Assembly: GCA_030429235.1 (NCBI GenBank)
Contig: JAUIDB010000036.1
Span: 1-36,976, forward strand
DNA: 36,976 bases
DNA from: Thermoanaerobaculia bacterium
GTDB taxonomy: Bacteria > Acidobacteriota > Thermoanaerobaculia > Multivoradales > JAIOJS01
Direction of reading: 5' to 3'
The notes beneath the pieces were generated by a model. The model had not been told where the DNA came from. It was given only the letters and a program-made list of their open reading frames with translations, and ran no database searches. Made by a program: the position numbers and the translations under genes. Shown here in pieces: positions 15,993-22,147 of this stretch. Position 1 is the first letter of the stretch. Each line of letters starts with the position of its first letter.

Positions 15993-17371
15993 CAGTGTGC
16001 TTCGAGCAGATACAGCCTACGCTCGGTGTCGGCGATCTGAACCGACTCCCGAACTGCGAAGTACTCCCCGAATGCGGACTCGAAACCCTCGACGTGGTAG
16101 TGCGGGAAGATGTCCTCCCGCGAACTGAGCAGTCGATCGACCTGGGAGTCTCCCTTGGGGACGAACTCGATCACCAACCAGCGACTCAATCCCGCGAAGT
16201 ACTTTGCTACCTGGCCCAGGGGAACGTTGTTGCTAATGGCGAGATGGTGGATGAGAGCCAGGGCGAGCACGAGGTCCACCGGTCCCCGACTCTCGAGCGA
16301 CGCCCGCTCCTCGCCGGACCAACCGTTGCCCGGGCTGGGATTGGTCAGGTCCTGGAAGAGCGGTAGCAGCAGCCCGTCGTTCTCCGCTCGGCCCTTCTGA
16401 AAGGATCGTTCCACAGCGCCGAAGTCGATATCGAAGGCCACCGTGGGGATACCCCGTCGACTGGCGAGTCGGCTGAAACGGCCGGTGTTGGCGCCCAGGT
16501 CCCACACCGAAGACGGGGCCAGACGATCGATCCAGTCGTCGAGGTGTCGTTCCTTGGCCTCCAGGGCAAGGTCGGAGTACCGGTGCTCCTTCTCGTAGTA
16601 GTAGACCCACTCGCTCGCTCCGATCTTCCACCGCAGCGCCTCGGTCGTCCGACGCAGGCTATCGATCAGACCGAGGAGCCCCCGCTTGGACACCTTCGTC
16701 GACCGCCGCGGCGCTCCGCCCTCGGCCGAAGCCGAGTACCTTCCCTGGGCGCGGGCGTGCAGGTGGAGGTTGGTGACCAACCCGAAACGGAGCCAGGTCC
16801 GACGCCGCAGGAGGCCACTGGTGAGGTCGAGGGGGACACCATCGATGAAGGTGCGGAGGAGTTGGCCGAGTCGGACGTCGTGGTAGGCCATGAGGGCCAA
16901 CGGCGCGAGAAAGTGCTGGCAATACTGACGGTAGGCCACCCAGGCTTCGCCTTCGTGGTACTCGGTGAACGACAGGGTGTCGATCAGGGTCGGCCGCGCT
17001 CCGACGAACTGGATGTTGTAGGCGCTCGCGTCCTTCAGTGTCATCCCGTGATCGAGGGCGACGAGCTGGATCTCCAGCGTGGCCAGTGCCGCCGCCTTGA
17101 GCTGCCCGAAACACCACTCGTAGGGGTACGAGACGAATGGGATCTCCTCGGGTTGCAACACGGCGTAGACCGCGGGGTCGGAGTTCGTCGGCGCGACGCG
17201 CTGGTGGGGGATCAACAACCCTCGACCGGTCAGGGTCTCGTACAGGCCAGAGCCCATCAACTTCTCGAAGTCGGATGCGTAGCTCGAGTTGACCTGCCGG
17301 TAGAGCGTTCCATCCTGGCGATAGAGGAAACCGCTGGGATCGCGGAACGACGCCGCGAGCTGGTCGACCAT
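15992..17371 (-). CDS. NoeA-like SAM-dependent methyltransferase with unusual N-terminal domain
   Basis: A 459-residue bipartite protein. The C-terminal third is a class I methyltransferase: VWDLGANTGRFSRLASRRG (motif I, Asp291), VAFDIDFGAVERSF (acidic loop) and VDLVLALALIHHLAI (motif IV). The N-terminal 280 residues include HGMTLKDASAYNIQF followed by RPTLIDTLSF, a pattern reminiscent of the catalytic and metal-binding loops of aminoglycoside-phosphotransferase-like kinases. Similar two-part proteins are annotated near polysaccharide genes and as nodulation protein NoeA. I choose ATG 17371 over GTG 17464, which would overlap the upstream gene by 50 nt; no clear Shine-Dalgarno decides. It is the middle gene of a packed operon with the LDPGTGS membrane protein and the sulfatase-like enzyme, so the methyl acceptor is probably an envelope glycan. 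Confidence 0.82.
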   Translation of the reverse strand: MVDQLAASFRDPSGFLYRQDGTLYRQVNSSYASDFEKLMGSGLYETLTGRGLLIPHQRVAPTNSDPAVYAVLQPEEIPFVSYPYEWCFGQLKAAALATLEIQLVALDHGMTLKDASAYNIQFVGARPTLIDTLSFTEYHEGEAWVAYRQYCQHFLAPLALMAYHDVRLGQLLRTFIDGVPLDLTSGLLRRRTWLRFGLVTNLHLHARAQGRYSASAEGGAPRRSTKVSKRGLLGLIDSLRRTTEALRWKIGASEWVYYYEKEHRYSDLALEAKERHLDDWIDRLAPSSVWDLGANTGRFSRLASRRGIPTVAFDIDFGAVERSFQKGRAENDGLLLPLFQDLTNPSPGNGWSGEERASLESRGPVDLVLALALIHHLAISNNVPLGQVAKYFAGLSRWLVIEFVPKGDSQVDRLLSSREDIFPHYHVEGFESAFGEYFAVRESVQIADTERRLYLLEAH

Positions 17372-17414
17372 CAGACCAGTACGGTACCGAGGCGCAGGCT
17401 GAGGACCGGTCCGT

Positions 17415-17696
17415 TCACTCGTCGGACGGTTCCGGTCCTTCGTCGGCGCGACGCGAGGACCCACTGACGAGGTCTTTCAACTTCTGCCAGTACATGCGCA
17501 GCGTGAACGCCAGCCCCAGGAAACCCGCCACGACGGCCTGCAGAATCATGCTGCCGGTCCCTGGGTCCAGATACGCCTGGGCATCACCGCGCCCGATCAA
17601 CCACCCTCCGAGGGTCAGGAGCACAACCCGCTCGACGCGACCCGCCCGCTCGCCCTCGACCATCTTCTTGCATCGCATCGCTCGACAATACCGCAT
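17415..17696 (-). CDS. Small LDPGTGS membrane protein of an envelope module
   Basis: About 93 residues with two hydrophobic segments. RVVLLTLGGWLIGRGDAQA looks like a signal sequence or first helix; it is followed by YLDPGTGSMILQAVVAGFLG and a short helix ending FTLRMYWQKLKDLVSG, then a charged tail. The YLDPGTGS core with a downstream W-K-K helix recurs in small proteins next to polysaccharide and sulfatase genes, but no function is established to my knowledge. Several in-frame starts exist (17720, 17696, 17678, 17663); 17696 has GGAG ten bases upstream and is my choice. It is first in the operon with the methyltransferase, with a 43-nt gap to my chosen start for that gene. Confidence 0.7.
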   Translation of the reverse strand: MRYCRAMRCKKMVEGERAGRVERVVLLTLGGWLIGRGDAQAYLDPGTGSMILQAVVAGFLGLAFTLRMYWQKLKDLVSGSSRRADEGPEPSDE

Positions 17697-17772
17697 CTCG
17701 CGGGATTCTCCGAGAGGCATCGGCGGCGGCGGCGCGACCGAGGGGACCCATCCACCACGACCTAACCCGGTT

Positions 17773-18309
17773 TCAGGGATCTGAGTCGGTCGAGTCTGCT
17801 TCCGGCTGCGCTTCCGCGGTCGCCGGTGGCACCTCGGGCAGCCTGGTCAAGGTGTCGTGACTGGCGATCACGTGCGCCCAGGATCCCTCGGCGACCGGGC
17901 GTACGACCAGGTCTTCGGTCTCCAAGCGAACCGCTCCCTCGACTTCGAGGCAGACGCCCGTCCAGTTGGTGATGCCGCCGAACTCGAGGAACGACACGGA
18001 GAAGCTCAGCGCCACCGCGTAGTGTCCGTCGTGGCGATCGCCCGGCTCGCGCGCCGCGTTGACGAAACCCGTGAGGGGAAACTGCCGGTCGGGCAGGGAG
18101 GCAGGCTGGTAGCTTCCCTCGAGTCGACCCGTGTCGGAATCGACCGCACGCAGGTTCACGAGGGCGCCCAGATTGGTGCGCCAACTGCCGGTGAGATCGG
18201 CGCAGCTGACAGGTTCTTGCGACCGACCCGAGTCGGCACCGAGCGGAGTCATCAGGCCTCCGAGCAGCAACCCGGCCGCCAGAGTCCTGCAGTACCAATC
18301 GAAACGCAT
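17773..18309 (-). CDS. Secreted avidin/streptavidin-family protein with altered biotin site
   Basis: A 178-residue protein with a signal peptide (residues 1 to about 25) and an avidin-type beta barrel. Matches to streptavidin and avidin, in order: LTGSWRTNLGA (39-49), LEGSY (63-67), FPLTGFVN (77-84), SFSVSF (102-107), NWTGVCLEVEG (115-125) and SWAHVIASHDTLTRL (143-157). By my alignment, streptavidin Tyr43, Trp92, Trp120 and Asp128 are kept as Tyr67, Trp116, Trp144 and Asp152. Asn23, Ser27, Trp79 and Trp108 are replaced by Thr45, Ala49, Phe107 and Asp133. Cys36 and Cys120 sit where chicken avidin has its Cys4-Cys83 disulfide. ATG 18309 has GGAGG 7 nt upstream. A Pro- and acid-rich tail ends the protein. 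The fold assignment is strong; biotin binding is doubtful. Confidence 0.83.
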   Translation of the reverse strand: MRFDWYCRTLAAGLLLGGLMTPLGADSGRSQEPVSCADLTGSWRTNLGALVNLRAVDSDTGRLEGSYQPASLPDRQFPLTGFVNAAREPGDRHDGHYAVALSFSVSFLEFGGITNWTGVCLEVEGAVRLETEDLVVRPVAEGSWAHVIASHDTLTRLPEVPPATAEAQPEADSTDSDP

Positions 18310-18325
18310 TCGTCGACCTCCGTCT

Positions 18326-18338
18326 TTGTTCTGAACAA
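18326..18338. promoter_or_regulatory. Perfect palindrome before the avidin-like gene
   Basis: TTGTTC-T-GAACAA is a perfect 13-nt palindrome, 4 nt upstream of the GGAGG ribosome-binding site of the avidin-like gene and followed by ACTAGT (18338-18343). It is a candidate operator or a small RNA hairpin in the 5' untranslated region. Confidence 0.4.
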
Positions 18339-18400
18339 CTAGTGAGAGTCTTTCAGGTCCCTACCAACCCTAGCGCAGATGCCGACGAGCGACGTGGGGA

Positions 18401-18436
18401 TTGACATACTGTTTGTCGCACAGTACCATGCGAAAC
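18401..18436 (+). promoter_or_regulatory. PadR promoter with embedded operator, likely leaderless
   Basis: A consensus -35 TTGACA (18401-18406) is followed after 17 nt by TACCAT (18424-18429). The perfect inverted repeat TACTGT-N7-ACAGTA (18407-18425) fills the spacer and overlaps the -10, an ideal repressor position. ATG 18437 begins 7 nt after the -10 and no ribosome-binding site is present, so the mRNA is probably leaderless. Confidence 0.72.
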
Positions 18437-18787
18437 ATGGCAACGAAGGACCCCACCCAGAAACTCGAACTCGAACTCCGACGCGGGGTGATCGTGCTCG
18501 CAACCTTGACGCAGCTACGGTCCCCTCGATACGGCTACGAGTTACGGCAGGCCCTCGAAGAGCGGGGCCTGTCGATCGAGGAAGGCACGCTCTACCCGCT
18601 CCTCCGCCGCCTGGAGAAACAGGACGTACTGGCCAGCGAATGGCGAACCGACAGCGGTTCCCCTCGCCGCTACTACGTCTTGAGTTCCACCGGAAGGGCA
18701 CTACTTACCCAACTGATCGCTACCTGGCAAAACCTCAACCAGACCATGGAGCGACTACTCGACGAGGATTCGACCCGTGAAGCCTGA
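18437..18787 (+). CDS. PadR-family transcriptional repressor
   Basis: A 116-residue winged-helix regulator. The PadR signature covers almost the whole protein: LELELRRGVIVLATLTQL, SPRYGYELRQALEERGLSI, EEGTLYPLLRRLEKQDVLAS (recognition helix) and SGSPRRYYVLSSTGRALL (wing), then a short C-terminal dimerisation helix, so it is the short PadR-s2 type. It probably represses its own operon through the TACTGT-N7-ACAGTA repeat in its promoter. I prefer ATG 18437 over ATG 18428 because it falls at the predicted transcription start. Its 3' end overlaps the HAAS-type membrane protein gene by 11 nt, the usual partner arrangement. The inducer is unknown. Confidence 0.92.
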   Translation: MATKDPTQKLELELRRGVIVLATLTQLRSPRYGYELRQALEERGLSIEEGTLYPLLRRLEKQDVLASEWRTDSGSPRRYYVLSSTGRALLTQLIATWQNLNQTMERLLDEDSTREA

Positions 18788-19676
18788 ACCCATCATTCGA
18801 AAGTACGTGGCTGATGTGACCGCCCGACTGCCTCACCGCATGCGGCACGACATCGCGCTCGAGCTCACCTCCCTGTTGCAGGAAGAGCTGAACGCGCGCA
18901 CCGACGCGGAGGACCGCCCTGCCGACGACTCTCTGGCCCTCGAGATCGTGAACAACTTCGGCCACCCCGAGAAGGTCGCCGCTGAGTACCACACCCCTTG
19001 GACCATCATCGCGCCAGCGGACACTCGAGCGTTTTGCCTCACCGCGGTGGTGGGAGGAGCACTGGTGGCCGCGGCCCAGGTGCCGACGACCCTGCTGCGC
19101 CCCGAAGACGCACGAGAACCCAGTGAGTACCTGGTCTGGTGGTTGGGGGTTCTCGTGCTCCTGTTCGCCGCGCGAAGCCTGATCTCGAGGCGTCGCGACG
19201 AAGACCGAGGCTGGAAGCCGGCTCAGCTCAACCGAGGGGCTACGTTGGCCCTCGCCGCCCTCAGCTTCGTGGGGATTCTCGTCTATGGCGCACCAGCCTG
19301 GCTGTACGGACAGCTGACGGGCGGCCAGGAGCTGACCTCTTGGCTCCAGTACGACCCAGACTTCCACCGCGCGCGGCTCCCCTGGTTGCTGGCCCTGTGG
19401 GCCGCCCAGGGTCTGCTCCTCCTCGAAGTGGGGCGGCGCGGAGAATGGACCGAGACGCTACGCCGCGTCAACTACGGGCTGAGCGCCGGCGTGATCGTCG
19501 TGCTCGGGTGGTTTCTCTCGGCGGAGCGACTCTTCGTGGAAGCGGTGCCGAACGCCACCGCGCTGGCCTTCGTGCGAGCCTTCCTCTTCGCGTTGCTGAT
19601 CGATCTCGGGCTACGCCTCTACCTCGATCGCGGGCGGGTTCGTGACCTTCCCACCGGTACTGAGGCAGCAGCGTAG
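18777..19676 (+). CDS. PadR-associated membrane protein with HAAS-like N-terminal domain
   Basis: A 299-residue protein. Residues 1-75 form a soluble helical domain (IIRKYVADVTARLPHRMRHD, IALELTSLLQEELNA, LEIVNNFGHPEKVAAEY), the pattern of the HAAS/DUF1700-type signalling domain found next to PadR genes. Six or so hydrophobic helices follow, such as FCLTAVVGGALVAAAQ, YLVWWLGVLVLLFAARSL and ATLALAALSFVGILVYGAPA. HAAS domains are thought to interact with the partner PadR or membrane components and so link membrane state to transcription; the mechanism is not well established. GTG 18777 has GAGG 9 nt upstream and overlaps the PadR gene, indicating coupling. No catalytic motif is visible in the membrane part. 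Confidence 0.83.
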   Translation: MKPEPIIRKYVADVTARLPHRMRHDIALELTSLLQEELNARTDAEDRPADDSLALEIVNNFGHPEKVAAEYHTPWTIIAPADTRAFCLTAVVGGALVAAAQVPTTLLRPEDAREPSEYLVWWLGVLVLLFAARSLISRRRDEDRGWKPAQLNRGATLALAALSFVGILVYGAPAWLYGQLTGGQELTSWLQYDPDFHRARLPWLLALWAAQGLLLLEVGRRGEWTETLRRVNYGLSAGVIVVLGWFLSAERLFVEAVPNATALAFVRAFLFALLIDLGLRLYLDRGRVRDLPTGTEAAA

Positions 19677-19735
19677 AGTCCTGGAGCCCTGAGAGCGGAG
19701 ACCGGGCGCGACCGGAACGTGCCAGAATCGACGGC

Positions 19736-20668
19736 ATGAGGACCCCCTCGCACCCGAGACGTGGCATCGCGTCGGCCCTGCTCCTGGCCTGGCTTGGCAC
19801 CAACGGGTCGCTGGCTTGCGAGCCGGCGACCCGCTACCCACCGGCCGAACGGGTCGTGGCGATCGGCGACCTGCACGGCGATCTGGCCGCGACCCGCACC
19901 GTGTTCCAACTCGCCGGCGCAGCCGATGCCCAAGATCGATGGATCGGAGGAGACCTCGTCGTGGTCCAGACGGGCGACCAACTCGACCGGGGGGACGACG
20001 AGCTCGAAATCCTCGACTACCTCGACGCCCTCGCCGACCAGGCCGCGGCCGCCGGGGGAGCGCTCCACGTGCTCAACGGCAACCACGAGCTCATGAACGC
20101 CAAGCTCGACCTGCGATACGTCACCCTCGGAGGGTTCCTCGATTTCCTCGACGAACCCGTCGATCCCGAGTCCGCGACGCCCCAGCAGGTCGTCGAGGGC
20201 GTGGGCGATCGGATTCGGGCGATGCGCCCCGGAGGCCGGATCGCGCTGCGGCTGGCCCAACGCAACGTCGTGGTCATCGTGGGCGAGACCCTCTTCGTGC
20301 ACGGAGGGGTCCTGCCCCACCTGGTCGACTACGGACTCGAGCGGCTGAACCGCGAGACCCGACAGTGGCTCCTGAAGGAGGCGGCCTTCCCGCCACCGGT
20401 GCTCTTCCCCACGGAGGGACCGATCTGGAGTCGCAACTACTCCGACGAGACCGGCGACGAAGACTGCCGGCTCCTCGCCGAAGTCCTGGAGCGCCTCGAT
20501 CTCGAACGCATGGTGGTGGCGCACACCGTCCAGGAAGATGGCATCACCAGCGCCTGCGACGACCGCGTGTGGCGGATCGACGTCGGCATGGCCTCCCACT
20601 ACGGAGGTCATCCGGCCGCGCTCGAGATTCGAGGCGACGCGATCTCGATTCTCGCCTCGCCCCCCTGA
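19736..20668 (+). CDS. Exported Shewanella-like protein phosphatase (calcineurin-like metallophosphoesterase)
   Basis: A 310-residue metallophosphoesterase with an N-terminal signal peptide (ASALLLAWLGTNGSLAC). All metal-binding motifs are present: VAIGDLHGDL (Asp45, His47), VVQTGDQLDRGDDELE, HVLNGNHELMN, LFVHGGVLPHL and MVVAHTVQEDG. The GDxHGD/GDQxDRGDxE/GNHE combination with an insert between motifs fits Shewanella-like phosphatases, relatives of eukaryotic PPP enzymes that act on phosphotyrosine or phosphoserine. Cys28 after the signal does not make a good lipobox (SLAC), so periplasmic release is more likely than lipid anchoring. A CAGAAT hexamer lies 7 nt before ATG 19736. The gene stands between the PadR operon and the CBS gene on the same strand. 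The substrate is unknown. Confidence 0.88.
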   Translation: MRTPSHPRRGIASALLLAWLGTNGSLACEPATRYPPAERVVAIGDLHGDLAATRTVFQLAGAADAQDRWIGGDLVVVQTGDQLDRGDDELEILDYLDALADQAAAAGGALHVLNGNHELMNAKLDLRYVTLGGFLDFLDEPVDPESATPQQVVEGVGDRIRAMRPGGRIALRLAQRNVVVIVGETLFVHGGVLPHLVDYGLERLNRETRQWLLKEAAFPPPVLFPTEGPIWSRNYSDETGDEDCRLLAEVLERLDLERMVVAHTVQEDGITSACDDRVWRIDVGMASHYGGHPAALEIRGDAISILASPP

Positions 20669-20761
20669 CGCGACCATCGCGCCCCCGCCCGCGGCAACGG
20701 GTGGGTCGGTGCCTCGCCCGCTACTACCCCTCGGGGCGGCGAGAACCCGGCCGCGGTGCCA

Positions 20762-20776
20762 TAGCCTGGTCCTATT
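20762..20776 (+). promoter_or_regulatory. TAGCCT -10-like hexamer
   Basis: TAGCCT (20762-20767) is 9 nt before ATG 20777, with no Shine-Dalgarno sequence between. It fits the TANNNT leaderless pattern of this window. Confidence 0.28.
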
Positions 20777-21220
20777 ATGAACGCCAAGATACACGACCTC
20801 ATGACGGCCTCGGTCGTCACCACGCAACCCCACGTCACGGTGGACCGAGTCCGCCGGATCTTCAAACGGAACAAGGTGAGCGCCCTTCCGATCGTCGACA
20901 GCGAGGGGCATCCCATCGGGATCATCTCGGTGACCGATCTGGTTTCGGACCTCAAGCCGAACTCACGGATCAGCAGCGTCATGACCGAGCGGGTTTTCAC
21001 GGTACCGCAGTACAACGACGTCAGTGTCGCGGCCCGGATCATGCGCAAGCAGGGAATCCACCACCTCGTCGTGACCCACGAGAAGGAGGTCGTCGGCATC
21101 ATCAGTGCCTTCGACCTCCTGGAGTTGGTCGAGGACCACCGTTGGGTACCGAAAAACCCCGGCACCAAGGGTACGAAAGCCAAGGGCAAGAAGAAGAGCA
21201 AGAAGGCGAAGACCGAGTAG
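20777..21220 (+). CDS. CBS-domain pair protein with lysine-rich tail
   Basis: A 147-residue protein made of two CBS motifs. CBS1 is MTASVVTTQPHVTVDRVRRI with ALPIVDSEGHPIGIISVTDL, and CBS2 is VMTERVFTVPQYNDVSVAAR with HHLVVTHEKEVVGIISAFDL. Such Bateman modules bind adenine nucleotides (ATP, AMP, SAM or c-di-AMP) and act as energy sensors, usually fused to or partnered with an enzyme or transporter. The last 20 or so residues (from Pro-Lys-Asn-Pro-Gly-Thr) contain about ten lysines and no structure-forming residues, suggesting contact with nucleic acid or another polyanion. It appears to be monocistronic, with TAGCCT as a possible -10 element. The partner is unknown. Confidence 0.92.
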   Translation: MNAKIHDLMTASVVTTQPHVTVDRVRRIFKRNKVSALPIVDSEGHPIGIISVTDLVSDLKPNSRISSVMTERVFTVPQYNDVSVAARIMRKQGIHHLVVTHEKEVVGIISAFDLLELVEDHRWVPKNPGTKGTKAKGKKKSKKAKTE

Positions 21221-21231
21221 GGGCAGGCTGT

Positions 21232-21328
21232 CTGCTCGCCAACCCTTTACGGCGATCTGTCGTCCGCGGTGTCGGCGAGCAGCACTGCACCGCCACCGGG
21301 CCAGGACCAGACCCCTTCGTTCTGGCCC
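21232..21328 (+). other. Two tandem stem-loops and an alternative stem before a GTG start
   Basis: CTGCTCGCC (21232-21240) pairs perfectly with GGCGAGCAG (21274-21282); GGGCCAG (21298-21304) pairs with CTGGCCC (21322-21328). A third pair, GCGGTG (21266-21271) with CACCGC (21288-21293), would compete with the first or form a pseudoknot. The region ends 25 nt before GTG 21354. It may be the 3' end of the CBS transcript or a leader; there is no U-tract. Confidence 0.4.
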
Positions 21329-21353
21329 CCCTCCGGGGTACCATGCGGGCACC

Positions 21354-21797
21354 GTGAACCAGCTCTCACCCTCGACGCCCGAACCCGGCACCGGCCAGCG
21401 AGGCCGTGGACCACTCTTTGCCCTCGGCATCGCCTGCGGTGGCTGCCTGATCCTCGGTGTGGTCGCTGTCGTGGCGGGCGGTCTACTGATCAAGTTCGGA
21501 CTAGGGTTCTTTGCCGAACAGGTCGAAGCGGACCTGCGCGACAACCCGGTGATCATCGAGCATCTCGGCCAACTGGAAGAACTCGAGCTCGATTTCGAGG
21601 CCACCCTCGCCGCCCCCGGAGAGGACGACTACGTCTTCGAGGCTTCGGGAACCAAAGGAACCGGCACTCTTCGGGTCACTAGCGTCACCGTCGACGACGA
21701 GACGGAAGATGTCGTGGCCGGAACCCTCCAGCTGGCTTCCGGCGAGGAGTTCGACCTCTTCCCGAAACGTGAGAAGCGGCTCGAAGCCCAACCCTAA
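21354..21797 (+). CDS. Coa1-like small membrane protein
   Basis: A 147-residue protein. About 20 polar residues precede one long transmembrane helix (FALGIACGGCLILGVVAVVA, then GGLLIKFGLGFF). The remaining 100 residues, facing the periplasm, contain ADLRDNPVIIEHLG, YVFEASGTKGTGTLRVTSV and VVAGTLQLASGEEFDL, the layout of Coa1/Tim21-like domains: a helix whose product ends in the G of HLG, then a beta sheet with a GTKGTG turn. Coa1 assists cytochrome oxidase assembly in mitochondria; bacterial relatives are uncharacterised. No oxidase genes are nearby, so only the fold resemblance is claimed. The start is GTG 21354, with TACCAT 9 nt upstream and no ribosome-binding site. Its stop overlaps the end of the convergent membrane-protein gene by 4 nt. 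Confidence 0.68.
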   Translation: MNQLSPSTPEPGTGQRGRGPLFALGIACGGCLILGVVAVVAGGLLIKFGLGFFAEQVEADLRDNPVIIEHLGQLEELELDFEATLAAPGEDDYVFEASGTKGTGTLRVTSVTVDDETEDVVAGTLQLASGEEFDLFPKREKRLEAQP

Positions 21798-22147
21798 GGG
21801 GTTCGGGCGCTCCTCCACAGATACACCCCCGCCGCCAGGTGGAGCAAGCTCCACGCCACGTAGGTCGCGGTGAACTGACTCTCAACGTGTGCCTCTCGCA
21901 ACGGCGCCAAGGCGAAGAGGACGATTAGACCGAGCCGCAGGCAAGCCCAGAGCACGAGGGACGCCGACCAGATCCGCACGGCCCGGCCCCGCCGAGGCTC
22001 ACCGTGGCGGAACCCGGAGACCACCAGGCCAGCCAGCGCCAGCCACACGATCGCGGGTACGAAACTACCCAGAGGGAGATAGCCGGCCGCCTTCACCGCG
22101 AACGGCACGAAACTGAGCAGCGTCACCAGTTCCAGGCGGCGACTCAT
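21794..22147 (-). CDS. Small four-helix membrane protein, unknown function
   Basis: A 117-residue hydrophobic protein. Four helices are likely: LVTLLSFVPFAVKAAGYLPL, AIVWLALAGLVVSGF, AVRIWSASLVLWACLRLGLI and TYVAWSLLHLAAGVYLW, with an Arg-rich cytoplasmic loop (HGEPRRGRAVR). I do not recognise a family. ATG 22147 overlaps the stop of the M28 peptidase gene as ATGA, so it is translationally coupled to that gene. It converges on the Coa1-like gene with the two stop codons overlapping. A role with the secreted peptidase is possible but is based only on position. Confidence 0.7.
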   Translation of the reverse strand: MSRRLELVTLLSFVPFAVKAAGYLPLGSFVPAIVWLALAGLVVSGFRHGEPRRGRAVRIWSASLVLWACLRLGLIVLFALAPLREAHVESQFTATYVAWSLLHLAAGVYLWRSARTP

